From contig NZ_LMIJ01000030.1 of NCBI RefSeq assembly GCF_001428665.1, positions 277,267 to 328,464 on the forward strand: DNA of 51,198 bases, read 5' to 3'. Of this stretch, positions 38,953-48,933 are shown one piece after another; the stretch's first letter is position 1; every line of letters begins with the position of its first letter. The position numbers and the translations under genes are program-made. Origin of the DNA: Acidovorax sp. Root219 (GTDB lineage Bacteria > Pseudomonadota > Gammaproteobacteria > Burkholderiales > Burkholderiaceae_C). A model generated the notes under the pieces. That model was not told where the DNA came from. It saw nothing but the letters and a program-made list of their open reading frames with translations, and did no database searches.

Positions 38953-40734
38953 ATGGACACGCCAGAGCACCTGTTGGAAACCAGCACGCCCAGCGACGAA
39001 GGCCGTTTGCGGCTGCTCAGTGCCGCCTTTGCCCGCCTGCGCCTGAGCATGATGGCCATGCCCTCCATGGGCCTGCTGTTCGGAGGACTTTTGGCCTGGC
39101 TGGGCGGAAACCCCGTAGGGCTTTTCGTGTGGGGGGCGCTGTACCTGCCGGCCTTGTGGGCCGTATGGCGGCTGCATCGCCGCTACCTGCGGGATCAGTC
39201 GGAACGCAAGGCCATGGAGGTGCTCGCCACCTGGCAGCCACGCTTGCAATGGCTCGCGCTGGGCCACGGAGGGGCCCTGTCCCTGTCGGTCGCGCTGTCC
39301 ATCACAGGTGCGACCTATGACTTCATGCTGCTGCTGCACACCACCCTCATGGGCATCGCAGCCGTCAATGCGGCGCAGATGACCGCTCACTGGGGCATCT
39401 ATCGCGCGCTGTTCTTCGGCATGGCCTGGAGCCTGGCGCTTTTGCCCTGGTCGTTTCCGGGACACTGGTATTTCATCCTGCCCATGACGCTGGTGATGAA
39501 CCTGGTGATCTACCGCAGTGCCTTCCATGCGCACCGCTTCTTCGTGCGCCAGATCGTGCTTGAGGAGCGCAGCCGGGACCTGGCCGAGCGCTACCTCCGG
39601 GCCAGCCGCGCCGCAGAGACGGCCCTGGCGGAGAAAAACCGCTTTCTGAGCACCGCCGCGCACGACCTGCGCCAGCCCGTGCATGCGATGGGCCTGCTGG
39701 CCGAAGCCATTGCCCTGCATGGCCAGGGCATCCCGCGGCTGGAGGGCCTGCTAACGCAGTGGCGGCTCAGCATGCGCTCGGTGAGCCACATGTTCGATGC
39801 CTTGCTGGACCTGTCGCGCATCGAGTCGGGCGCGGTGGAACTGCGGCCCGCACCCGTAGCACTGGCCAGCTTGTTCGATGACCTGCAGACCCAGTTCTCC
39901 ACGGAAGCGGCGGCCAGGCGCCTGGCCCTGCGCCTGCACCGGCCGCCCCATGAGGCCACCGTGCTGGCCGACCCTGCGCTGGTGCGCCAGTCACTGGCCA
40001 ACCTGGTGCACAACTCGCTGCGCTACACGCCGCACGGCGGGGTGCTGGTGGGCGCGCGGCGGCGTGGCCAGCACTGGCGCATCGAGGTGTGGGACACCGG
40101 GGTGGGGGTGGCCCTGGAAGAGCAGGGCCAGATCTACCAGGCCTTCTACCGCCCCCACCACGCATGGGAGCTGCACCGCAGCGGGCATGGCCTGGGACTG
40201 GCCGTGGTGGCACGCTGCGTGGCACTGATGGGCGCCCGCCAGGGCCTCCAATCCCAGCTCGGAAAGGGCTCGTGCTTCTGGATCGAGCTGCCTGCCACCG
40301 AGGCGCCGCCGCTGTCCGCCCAGTTGGCGCCGATGGGCGCGCAAGGGCGCCACGGCCCGCTGCAGGGGCGCTGCCTGGTACTGGACGATGACCCGCAGGT
40401 ACTGGGAGCCTGGTCGGCACTGCTCGGCACCTGGGAGGTGGAAGTGCGCCTGGCCTCCAACGCGAGCGAGGCCTTCGCCCACATCGAAGCCGGGTTCACG
40501 CCGCAGGCCATTCTGTGCGACCAGCGGCTGCGCTCGGGCGAAAGCGGCTTCGAGGTGCTGCGAGCCCTGCTGGAGCGATACCCCGATGCGCACGGCGCCA
40601 TGGTCAGCGGCGAGTTCGATGCGCCCGAGTTGCAGGAGGCCGACGCGCAAGGCTACCTGGTGCTGCGCAAGCCGGTCGACGCCGACACGCTGCACGCCCT
40701 GCTGGCGCAGTGGCTGCGGCCCACCGGCGCGTGA
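38953..40734 (+). CDS. Hybrid sensor histidine kinase/response regulator, copy 2
   Basis: A 593-residue hybrid kinase, paralogous to the preceding gene along its length. Both have the same layout: N-terminal membrane sensor (residues about 25-190), an almost identical H-box (FLSTAAHDLRQPVHAMGLLA, His237), NLVHNSLRYT, VWDTGVGVALEEQG, GHGLGLAVVARC, and a receiver with LDDDPQVLGAWSALL and AILCDQRLRSGESGFEVLRA. The membrane half differs more than the kinase half, which suggests that the two copies sense different signals but share output. The start is ATG at 38953; a TTG two codons earlier is possible. Fifteen bases separate it from copy 1. A 161-bp palindromic repeat follows the stop. Confidence 0.9.
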   Translation: MDTPEHLLETSTPSDEGRLRLLSAAFARLRLSMMAMPSMGLLFGGLLAWLGGNPVGLFVWGALYLPALWAVWRLHRRYLRDQSERKAMEVLATWQPRLQWLALGHGGALSLSVALSITGATYDFMLLLHTTLMGIAAVNAAQMTAHWGIYRALFFGMAWSLALLPWSFPGHWYFILPMTLVMNLVIYRSAFHAHRFFVRQIVLEERSRDLAERYLRASRAAETALAEKNRFLSTAAHDLRQPVHAMGLLAEAIALHGQGIPRLEGLLTQWRLSMRSVSHMFDALLDLSRIESGAVELRPAPVALASLFDDLQTQFSTEAAARRLALRLHRPPHEATVLADPALVRQSLANLVHNSLRYTPHGGVLVGARRRGQHWRIEVWDTGVGVALEEQGQIYQAFYRPHHAWELHRSGHGLGLAVVARCVALMGARQGLQSQLGKGSCFWIELPATEAPPLSAQLAPMGAQGRHGPLQGRCLVLDDDPQVLGAWSALLGTWEVEVRLASNASEAFAHIEAGFTPQAILCDQRLRSGESGFEVLRALLERYPDAHGAMVSGEFDAPELQEADAQGYLVLRKPVDADTLHALLAQWLRPTGA

Positions 40735-40743
40735 GCGCGACCC

Positions 40744-40904
40744 AGAGGCTGGGAATTTTTTGGCCGTGTCCGAAGTGCGCGTCAAAACGCCTCGGATCTA
40801 GGCGCAAAGCACAGCCATAGCTCGGGCTATGGCGAGCATTTGTAACAACGAGCCGGGGTGTTTTGGCGGGCAAGGCGGGCATGGACGAAAGATTCTCAGC
40901 CTCT
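40744..40904. repeat. 161-bp imperfect palindromic element between converging genes
   Basis: The whole interval folds on itself. The ends AGAGGCTGGGAAT and ATTCTCAGCCTCT are complementary except for one base. Farther in, CAAAACGCCTCGG pairs with CCGGGGTGTTTTG. The centre is a perfect GCCATAGC-TCGG-GCTATGGC hairpin at 40814-40833. The arms are about 80 bases each and pair over most of their length with little change in register. It starts 9 bases after the kinase stop, and its last base is the first base of the complementary TAA of the converging acyl-CoA dehydrogenase gene. The first 30 bases recur exactly at 51107-51136. There is no reading frame. Confidence 0.78.
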
Positions 40905-42034
40905 TAGGCCAGGGCGCGTTGGATGATGATCTTCTGCACGTCGCTCGTGCCTTCGTAGATCTGGCACACGCGCACGTCGCGGTAGATGCGCTCGACGGGG
41001 AAGTCGTTCACCACGCCGTAGCCGCCCAGCGTCTGGATGGCGGCGCTGCAGACCCGCTCGGCCATCTCGCTGGCGAACAGCTTGGCCATGGCCGCCTCCT
41101 TGAGGCAGGGGCGCCCGGCATCGCGCAGCGCGGCGGCATGCCAGATGAGCTGGCGCGCGGCCTCGATCTGCGTGGCGCATTCGGCCAGGCGAAAACCCAC
41201 CGCCTGGTGGTTGAAGATGGCCGTGCCGAAGCTCTCGCGCTCCTTGGAATAGGCCAGCGCCGCATCGAAGGCGCTGCGCGCCATGCCCACGCTCTGCGCG
41301 GCGATGCCGATGCGCCCGCCTTCGAGCGCCCCGAGGGCGATCTTGTAGCCCTCGCCCTCGGCGCCGATCAGGTTCTCGGCCGGGATGCGGCAGTTGTCGA
41401 AGTTGATCTGCGCCGTGTCGCTGCTGTGCTGGCCCAGCTTGTCTTCCAGGCGCGCCACCACGTAGCCGGGGTTGTCGGTGGGCACGAGGAAGGCGCTCAT
41501 GCCCTTCTTGCCCGCGCCCTTGTCGGTCACGGCGATGACGATGGCCACGTGGCCGTTCTTGCCGCTGGTGATGAACTGCTTGACGCCGTTGATCACGTAT
41601 TCGTCGCCCTGGCGCACGGCAGTGGTGCGCAACGCAGAGGCGTCGGACCCCACATGTGGCTCGGTCAGGCAGAAGGCGCCCAGCATGCGGCCCTGGGCCA
41701 GCGGCGTGAGCCAGTCCTTCTTCTGCTGCGCATTGCCATAGCGCATGAGGATGGCGTTGACGGGGCAGTTGGTCACGCTGATGGCGGTGCTGGTGCCACC
41801 GTCACCCGCAGCAATCTCTTCGAGCACCAGGGCCAGGGTCACGTAGTCGAGGTTCGCGCCGCCCAGGTCTTCGGGAACGCAGATGCCATAGGCACCCAGT
41901 GCGGCCAGGCCCTGGTGCGCTTCTTTGGGAAAGTGGTGCTCCCTGTCCCAGCGTGCCGCGTGGGGCCACAGCTCGGCCTGTGCAAAATCGCGCACGGCGT
42001 CGCGGATCATTTCCTGGTCTTGGGTCAGCAGCAT
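40904..42034 (-). CDS. Acyl-CoA dehydrogenase
   Basis: A 376-residue FAD-dependent acyl-CoA dehydrogenase. FAD and substrate motifs are FCLTEPHVGSDASALRTTAV, YVINGVKQFITSGKNG, YSKERESFGTAIFNHQAV and IQTLGGYGVVNDFPVERIYR. The catalytic Glu is in IYEGTSDVQK near the C-terminus, the short/medium-chain position, unlike the isovaleryl-CoA dehydrogenase gene 6 kb away. The start at 42034 gives the family N-terminus (LLTQDQEMIRDAVRDFAQAE) and follows GGAGA. It is the last gene of the minus-strand run begun by liuR. It is probably a short-chain or branched-chain enzyme; exact chain length is not readable. Confidence 0.92.
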   Translation of the reverse strand: MLLTQDQEMIRDAVRDFAQAELWPHAARWDREHHFPKEAHQGLAALGAYGICVPEDLGGANLDYVTLALVLEEIAAGDGGTSTAISVTNCPVNAILMRYGNAQQKKDWLTPLAQGRMLGAFCLTEPHVGSDASALRTTAVRQGDEYVINGVKQFITSGKNGHVAIVIAVTDKGAGKKGMSAFLVPTDNPGYVVARLEDKLGQHSSDTAQINFDNCRIPAENLIGAEGEGYKIALGALEGGRIGIAAQSVGMARSAFDAALAYSKERESFGTAIFNHQAVGFRLAECATQIEAARQLIWHAAALRDAGRPCLKEAAMAKLFASEMAERVCSAAIQTLGGYGVVNDFPVERIYRDVRVCQIYEGTSDVQKIIIQRALA

Positions 42035-42083
42035 GGGGTCTCCGAAAGCACTTGTTGTTGGAAAGGAAGAAAGGCGGGCACGG

Positions 42084-42752
42084 CTACCAGTGCGCAGCAC
42101 GCCGGCCGTCATGGTGCAGCAGGCGCCCCTTGTCGGCATCGGTCACGCTGGCCAGGGTGGCACGCATGCCGCGCACGCTCTCCTGCACCGTGAGCGGGGC
42201 CTCGCCGCCGCCCATCTCGGTCTGCACCCAGCCGGGGTCGATGGTGACGAGGGTGGCGCCCGGGTAGTCGTGCTGGGCCGAGGCCACGGCCATGTTGAGC
42301 GCGGCCTTGCTGGTGCGGTAGAGCCAGGAGCCACTGTCGTCCACGCTGCCGATCTGCGACATGGAACTGGACACGAAGGCGAACACGCCCTGCGCGTCTG
42401 CCACCATCGGCGCTACCTGAGGCAGGGCCTGCATGGCACCCAGCACGTTGGTGTGCATGACGGCGTCAAAATCCTGCTGCGTGGGCGGCGTGAGCGCGTT
42501 GGGCCGGCGGATCACGCCCGCCACGTACAGCGCCAGGTCGATCTTCTCGCCATCGAGCAGCCAGGACAGGCCACTCACGCTGGCGGGGTTGGCCACGTCC
42601 ACGGTGAGCGGCTGGGCCCCCAGTGCCTGCAGGCGCTCCCGCCCGGCGTCATCGCGCGCGGTGGCGATCACGCGGTCGCCCGCCTCCACGTACTGGTGCG
42701 CCAACTCCAGGCCAATGCCGCGCGATGCGCCGATGATGAGAATCGTTGCCAT
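42084..42752 (-). CDS. SDR family oxidoreductase
   Basis: A 222-residue short-chain dehydrogenase. The cofactor motif ILIIGASRGIGLELAHQYV has TGxxxGxG form as GASRGIG. ATARDD follows strand 2, LYVAGV replaces NNAG, and the active site is Ser in VSSSMSQIG with YRTSK (Tyr and Lys). DPGWVQTEMGG is the usual loop after strand 6. It belongs to the classical SDR group resembling C-factor/carbonyl-reductase-like proteins. It lies 49 bases before the acyl-CoA dehydrogenase gene and 33 after the unrecognised gene, so it is probably cotranscribed. Substrate unknown. Confidence 0.88.
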   Translation of the reverse strand: MATILIIGASRGIGLELAHQYVEAGDRVIATARDDAGRERLQALGAQPLTVDVANPASVSGLSWLLDGEKIDLALYVAGVIRRPNALTPPTQQDFDAVMHTNVLGAMQALPQVAPMVADAQGVFAFVSSSMSQIGSVDDSGSWLYRTSKAALNMAVASAQHDYPGATLVTIDPGWVQTEMGGGEAPLTVQESVRGMRATLASVTDADKGRLLHHDGRRAAHW

Positions 42753-42785
42753 GGGATGGGAATCCTTGTCAGATGAAAGCGCTGG

Positions 42786-43826
42786 TCAGTGGATGGCGAA
42801 CTCGAAATAGCCCGACCAGGCGGGATCGAAGCTCGTGGTGGTTTCCAGCGAGGCGGCCTCATCGCGCAGCAGCAGCGGCGCCAGCGCCTGCTTGGCCAGC
42901 TGTTCATCGCCCACGTAGTACACGGCCTTGCGGCGCCCGCTGCGCGTCATGGTGTAGGCCAGGATGCCCAGCTGCGACAGTTCCAGCAGGGTGGCCGCCT
43001 GGTCGTGCAGGTCCTGCGCAACCTGAAGCTCGTCGCGGTCACCGACGGGCATGTCCAGCGTAAGGGCATAGGCCAGGTCGGCGCGCATCGCGACCGGGTT
43101 GGCGCTGCGATTGACCATCACCAGCGCCGTGTCCTGCGGCTCGCCGGCGTCTTCGTCGTCCGAACCGCCAAAGGCCAGGGTCATGCCCCCCCAGACATGC
43201 TCGCCGCTGGGGAAGTCGCCGGTGCGCCCCAGGGTTTCGCTCCAGTAGCGGTCGAACACGGGGGGCAGCAGGCTGAGCGGGGTCCACTCGGCATCCGGGT
43301 CCGCAGACTCCTCCACGAAGTCCACGGCACCGACCTTCACGGCAAAGTCGTACTCGCCCAGCACGTGGTCGAGCATGATGAACGCCATGTTGCGCGCATG
43401 GTCCTGAAAATCCTGCGGGATCTCGCGGTCGAAGCGGATCTCGAGCGCGGCCTGGCCGTCGTCCTGGCTGCAGGCGATCAGCACCTCGGAGGTGGACAGC
43501 TCGAAGCCGTCCATGCCGATGGGAAAGTCCGGCTGCTGCGTGCGCTCGCGGAACGCCCGCAGCGTGTGGTGCTGCAGCCTGGGCGCGGCCGCCACCACCT
43601 GCATCAGCAGGGGAAAGCAGTCGATGCTGCCGTGGGCGGTGACGATCATGTCCACCACCGCATCCCCATCGCCACCGGACATCTCCAGCGCCAGGCCTTC
43701 CAGGTGCCGCTCCAGCAGCACATTGCCCTCCTCCACACGTTCGCGCAAAGGCATGGCATGCAGGGCAGCCTCGGTATCGGCGAACTCGCGCCAGAAGGCG
43801 GTGATGGCGGCGGTGCTGGATTCCAT
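42786..43826 (-). CDS. Unrecognised cytoplasmic protein in the LiuR-headed run
   Basis: A 346-residue soluble, acidic protein with no signal peptide or membrane helix. The N-terminal third (FADTEAALHAMPLRERVEEG, LLERHLEGLALEMSGGDGDA, DMIVTAHGSIDCFPLLMQVV) looks like a domain of helices and strands. The C-terminal part (LDMPVGDRDELQVAQDLHDQ, ILAYTMTRSGRRKAVYYVG, FDPAWSGYFEFAI) weakly recalls DUF695-type proteins. I cannot name a function. The start at 43826 is the first ATG giving this body; the open frame extends to 43988 but would overlap the thiolase stop. It is between thiolase and SDR in the same run. Confidence 0.7.
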   Translation of the reverse strand: MESSTAAITAFWREFADTEAALHAMPLRERVEEGNVLLERHLEGLALEMSGGDGDAVVDMIVTAHGSIDCFPLLMQVVAAAPRLQHHTLRAFRERTQQPDFPIGMDGFELSTSEVLIACSQDDGQAALEIRFDREIPQDFQDHARNMAFIMLDHVLGEYDFAVKVGAVDFVEESADPDAEWTPLSLLPPVFDRYWSETLGRTGDFPSGEHVWGGMTLAFGGSDDEDAGEPQDTALVMVNRSANPVAMRADLAYALTLDMPVGDRDELQVAQDLHDQAATLLELSQLGILAYTMTRSGRRKAVYYVGDEQLAKQALAPLLLRDEAASLETTTSFDPAWSGYFEFAIH

Positions 43827-43896
43827 GGCAGCGTGCTCCGGTGCGGAGGATGGTGGTGGTGAAGGCACTATTGTTGGCCGAATATGCTGGCCGAAA

Positions 43897-45081
<1,185 letters not shown>

Positions 45082-45159
45082 GGTGTTGTCTCCTGAAAGG
45101 TGGGGGGAGTGAATCGCTAGGGTTGCGGTGGGATGCCACGGGCTGAAAGGGCTGGCTCG

Positions 45160-46962
45160 TCAGTCGCGCGGGGCGCCCGTGAAGCGCCGGTCGGTGTCGT
45201 AGGGGAACACGTCGTACACATGGCCCGCCTGGATGCGCTCCTTGTGCGACTGCCAGAACGCGGCGTCCAGCAGGTCGGCGTGGTGCTGCATGAACACGGC
45301 GCGCACGGCGTCGTTGCCCAGCAGGAAGGGGCCGAAGGTCTCGGGAAACACGTCGCGCGGTCCCACGGCGTACCAGATCTCGCCACTCATTTCTTCTTCC
45401 TCGTTGCGCGGCGTGGGCACACGGCGGAAGTGGCAGTCGGTGAGGTATTCGATCTCGTCGTAGTCGTAGAACACGACCTTGCCGTTGCGCGTGACGCCGA
45501 AGTTCTTCCACAGCATGTCGCCCGGGAAGATGTTGGCGGCCACCAGGTCCTTGATGGCATTGCCGTATTCGATGACGCTGTGTTCCATCTGCTGGCGCGC
45601 GCGGTTGTCCGAAAGGCCGGTGTCGAAGGCCTCCTGCAGGTAGATGTTGAGCGGGATCATGCGCCGCTCGATGTACAGGTGCTTGATGATGACCTCGGTC
45701 TGGCCATCGCCGTCGCGGTCGCTGATCTCGAGCTGGCTGGGTGCGAACTTCTGGATCTCGGCGATCAGCTCGTCGTCGAAGCGGTCGCGCGGAAAGGCCA
45801 CCTCGCTGTACTCCAGCGTATCGGCCATGCGCCCCACGCGGTCGTGCTGCTTGACCAGGAGGTACTTGGCCTTGATCTGCTCGCGCGTGGTCTCCTTCTG
45901 GTGCGGAAAGAAGTCCTTGATGAGCTTGAAAACGAAGGGGAACGACGGCAGGTCGAACACCAGCATGACCATGCCCTTGATGCCGGGCGCGATGCGAAAG
46001 CGGTCGCTCGAATGCTTGAGGTGGTACAGGAAGTCGCGGTAGAACAGCGTCTTGCCCTGCTTGGCCAGGCCCAGGGCGTTGTAGATCTCGGCGCGCGGCT
46101 TGCGCGGCATGAGGCTGCGCAGGAACTGCACGTAGGCGCTCGGTATCTCCATGTCCACCATGAAGTAGGCGCGCGCAAAGCTGAACAGCATCTGCAGATC
46201 GTCCTCGCCGAACAGGGCCGCGTCGATATACAGGTGGCCCTCGTCGTCGTGCAGGATGGGCAGGGCGAACGGCACTTCCTGGAAGCCGTTGATGATCTTG
46301 CCCACCACGTAGGCGCCCTTGTTGCGAAAGAACAGGCTGGCCAGCACCTGGATCTGGAAGTTGGCGCGCAGGCGCACCTTGTCCAGGCGGCCCTGCATGG
46401 CGCGCAGCACATGGCCGGTGTCGCGCGGCAGGTCGGCGAAACTGCCCTGCAGCTGGAAGTTGTCGATGATGCGGGTAAGCGTGTCGTGCAGGCTCTCGCG
46501 CGAGGGGTAGTAGGCGCGATAGGTGGGTCGTGCCGCAGGCTCTTCGTTCTCGATGTACTCGGTGCTGACTGCGGGCCGCACGAAGATGAAGTCGTTGTGG
46601 AAGTGCGTGCGGTGCAGGATCTTGCAGGTCACCGAGTTGAAGAAGGTCTCGGCCAGTTCTGGCTGGTGGTGGTTGACCAGGAGGCCGATGTAGTGGAGCT
46701 TGACCTGGTGCCAGACGTCCATGGGCTGGGTGCCCGCGTCGTATTCCTTTTCGAGCCGGCGCACGCACTCCTTGACGCGCAGGTCGTAGAACTCGATGCG
46801 CTCGCGCTGGGCGCGCTGCTGGCCATGCCAGTCAGCGGTCTCGAAGCGGTGCTTGGCCCGCGCGGACTCGGTGCGGAACAGGCGGTAGTGGCGGTTGAAA
46901 CCATCCATCATCGCCTTGGCGATGTCGTACGCCTGGGGCGAGTCGAGTCGTTGTGGGAACAT
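45160..46962 (-). CDS. aceK: Isocitrate dehydrogenase kinase/phosphatase
   Basis: A 600-residue AceK. This bifunctional enzyme phosphorylates and dephosphorylates isocitrate dehydrogenase and so divides flux between the TCA cycle and the glyoxylate bypass. Visible family segments are AKAMMDGFNRHYRLFRTESA near the N-terminus, YYPSRESLHDTLTRIIDNFQ, MVMLVFDLPSFPFVFKLIKD with the ATP-binding Lys, VKQHDRVGRMADTLEYSEVA, AANIFPGDMLWKNFGVTRNG and VVFYDYDEIEYLTDCHFRRV with catalytic Asp residues. Full family length. Its position between carbonic anhydrase and thiolase links acetyl-CoA yield to the glyoxylate bypass. Confidence 0.96.
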   Translation of the reverse strand: MFPQRLDSPQAYDIAKAMMDGFNRHYRLFRTESARAKHRFETADWHGQQRAQRERIEFYDLRVKECVRRLEKEYDAGTQPMDVWHQVKLHYIGLLVNHHQPELAETFFNSVTCKILHRTHFHNDFIFVRPAVSTEYIENEEPAARPTYRAYYPSRESLHDTLTRIIDNFQLQGSFADLPRDTGHVLRAMQGRLDKVRLRANFQIQVLASLFFRNKGAYVVGKIINGFQEVPFALPILHDDEGHLYIDAALFGEDDLQMLFSFARAYFMVDMEIPSAYVQFLRSLMPRKPRAEIYNALGLAKQGKTLFYRDFLYHLKHSSDRFRIAPGIKGMVMLVFDLPSFPFVFKLIKDFFPHQKETTREQIKAKYLLVKQHDRVGRMADTLEYSEVAFPRDRFDDELIAEIQKFAPSQLEISDRDGDGQTEVIIKHLYIERRMIPLNIYLQEAFDTGLSDNRARQQMEHSVIEYGNAIKDLVAANIFPGDMLWKNFGVTRNGKVVFYDYDEIEYLTDCHFRRVPTPRNEEEEMSGEIWYAVGPRDVFPETFGPFLLGNDAVRAVFMQHHADLLDAAFWQSHKERIQAGHVYDVFPYDTDRRFTGAPRD

Positions 46963-46995
46963 GGTCTGCCTACCGATCCTGCAGAGCCTGTAGGC

Positions 46996-47655
46996 TCAGC
47001 CCCGCTGGGTGGCGGCCACGCCGGCAATGGCGGCCCTGTACAGTGAGTCGAGGCCTTCGGTGCCGGCGATGGTCATGTGCAGGTCGTTGATGAGCCCGTC
47101 TTTCAGGCCATAGCACCAGCCGTGCAGGGTGACCTTGTCGCCGCGACCCCAGGCGTCGAGCATCACCGTGGTCTGTGCGATGTTGACCACCTGCTCGATG
47201 GCGTTGAGCTCGCACAGCACGTCGTGGCGCCATTCGGGTGCGGTGGCGGCGATCAGCTCACGGTGGCGGTCGCGCACGTCCTGCACGTGGCGGATCCAGT
47301 TGTCGGCCAGGCCCACGCGCGTGCCTTCCAGTGCGGCCAGCACGCCGCCGCAGCCGTAGTGGCCCACGACCATGAGGTGCTCGATGTGCAACTGGTCCAC
47401 CGCGTACTGGATGGTGGACAGGCAGTTGAGGTCGGTAGGCACCACCACGTTGGCCACGTTGCGGTGCACGAAGACTTCGCCGGGCTCCAGGCCCGTGATC
47501 TGGTTGGCCGGCACGCGGCTGTCGGAACAGCCGATCCACATGTACTTGGGCTTTTGCTGTGCCAGCAGGCCGGTGAAGAAGCCAGGGCGTTCACGCTCCA
47601 TCTGGGCCGCCCATGCGCGGTTGTGGACAAAGAGTTCTTCGATGGATGTGGACAT
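46996..47655 (-). CDS. can: Beta-class carbonic anhydrase
   Basis: A 219-residue beta-carbonic anhydrase. Zinc ligands are Cys43 (IGCSDSR, with Asp45 and Arg47), His99 and Cys102 (VVGHYGCGG). NVANVVVPTDLNCLSTIQYA is the usual substrate-side segment, and HGWCYGLKDGLINDL closes the fold. It interconverts CO2 and bicarbonate. The start at 47655 gives the normal N-terminus (MSTSIEELFVHNRAWAAQME). It lies 40 bases after the isovaleryl-CoA dehydrogenase gene and 33 before aceK. Bicarbonate is the substrate of the biotin carboxylase LiuD, so a supply role in leucine degradation is plausible. Confidence 0.95.
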   Translation of the reverse strand: MSTSIEELFVHNRAWAAQMERERPGFFTGLLAQQKPKYMWIGCSDSRVPANQITGLEPGEVFVHRNVANVVVPTDLNCLSTIQYAVDQLHIEHLMVVGHYGCGGVLAALEGTRVGLADNWIRHVQDVRDRHRELIAATAPEWRHDVLCELNAIEQVVNIAQTTVMLDAWGRGDKVTLHGWCYGLKDGLINDLHMTIAGTEGLDSLYRAAIAGVAATQRG

Positions 47656-47695
47656 GGGTCTCTGGCTCTCAAAAAGGTGGAATCGGCCCGCAGGC

Positions 47696-48886
47696 TCAGC
47701 AGGTCTCGGCAAACAGCTCCCGGCCAATCAGCATGCGGCGGATTTCGCTCGTTCCCGCGCCGATCTCGTACAGCTTGGCATCACGCCACAGGCGCCCCAG
47801 GGGGTACTCGTTGATGTAACCGTTGCCGCCGAAGATCTGCACGCCCTCGCCCGCCATCCAGGTGGCCTTCTCGGCACACCAGAGAATGACGCTGGCGCAG
47901 TCCTTGCGGACCTGGCGCACATGGTCGGTCCCCAGCATGTCCAGGTTCTTGGCCACGGTGTAGGCAAACGAGCGCCCCGCCTGGAGCACGGTGTACATAT
48001 CGGCCACCTTGCCCTGGATGAGCTGGAATTCGCCGATGCTCTGGCCGAACTGCTTGCGGTCGTGAATGTAAGGGATGACGTTGTCCATCACCGATTGCAT
48101 GATCCCCAGGGGTCCACCGGTCAGCACCGCACGCTCGTAGTCCAGCCCGCTCATGAGCACCTTGGCGCCCTGGTTCAGGCCGCCCAGGATCTGCGAGGCG
48201 GGCACCTCGACGTTGTTGAACACCAGCTCGCCCGTGTGGCTGCCACGCATGCCGAGCTTGTCGAGCTTTTGCGCCACGCTGAAGCCGGGCATGCCCTTTT
48301 CGATCAGGAAGGCGGTGACGCCGCGCGCGCCCAGCTCAGGCTCCGTCTTGGCATAGACCACCAGGGTGTCGGCGTCGGGGCCGTTGGTGATCCACATCTT
48401 GCTGCCGTTGAGCAGGTAGTAGCCGCCCTTGTCCTCGGCCTTGAGCTTCATGCTGATCACGTCGGAGCCGGCGCCCGGCTCGCTCATGGCCAGCGCACCC
48501 ACATGCTCGCCACTGATCAGCTTGGGCAGGTACTTGGCTTTCTGCGCCTCGCTGCCGTTGCGGTTGATCTGGTTCACGCACAGGTTGCTGTGCGCGCCGT
48601 AGGACAGGCCCACGGAAGCGCTTGCACGCGAGATCTCCTCCATGGCCACCATGTGCGCCAGGTAGCCCATGGCGGCACCTCCGTACTGCTCGGGCACGGT
48701 GATGCCCAGCACCCCGAGCTCGCCCATCTTGCGCCACAGGTCCATGGGGAACTGGTCATTCTTGTCCACCTCGGCGGCGCGCGGGGCGATCTCGGCTTGG
48801 GCGAAATCGCGCACGGCGTCGCGCAGCGCGTCGATGTCTTCGCCCACCTGGAAGTTCAGGCCTGGCAGGTTGGCGGGGATGCTCAT
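47696..48886 (-). CDS. liuA: Isovaleryl-CoA dehydrogenase
   Basis: A 396-residue FAD enzyme that converts isovaleryl-CoA to 3-methylcrotonyl-CoA, the first dedicated step of leucine breakdown. Motifs are SEPGAGSDVISMKLKA, KMWITNGPDADTLVVYAKT, RKQFGQSIGEFQLIQG and QIFGGNGYINEYPLGRL. The catalytic Glu is at the isovaleryl-specific position, Glu251 in SGLDYERAVL. The usual C-terminal Glu site reads EIGAGTSEI instead. This separates it from the other acyl-CoA dehydrogenase in the window. The gene follows the thioesterase with a 47-base gap and lies under the LiuR operator at 49420-49441. Confidence 0.96.
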   Translation of the reverse strand: MSIPANLPGLNFQVGEDIDALRDAVRDFAQAEIAPRAAEVDKNDQFPMDLWRKMGELGVLGITVPEQYGGAAMGYLAHMVAMEEISRASASVGLSYGAHSNLCVNQINRNGSEAQKAKYLPKLISGEHVGALAMSEPGAGSDVISMKLKAEDKGGYYLLNGSKMWITNGPDADTLVVYAKTEPELGARGVTAFLIEKGMPGFSVAQKLDKLGMRGSHTGELVFNNVEVPASQILGGLNQGAKVLMSGLDYERAVLTGGPLGIMQSVMDNVIPYIHDRKQFGQSIGEFQLIQGKVADMYTVLQAGRSFAYTVAKNLDMLGTDHVRQVRKDCASVILWCAEKATWMAGEGVQIFGGNGYINEYPLGRLWRDAKLYEIGAGTSEIRRMLIGRELFAETC

Positions 48887-48933
48887 GGTTTGTCTCCTGG
48901 TAGGAAGTAATGCGGATTCGGGGTACGAACGTC

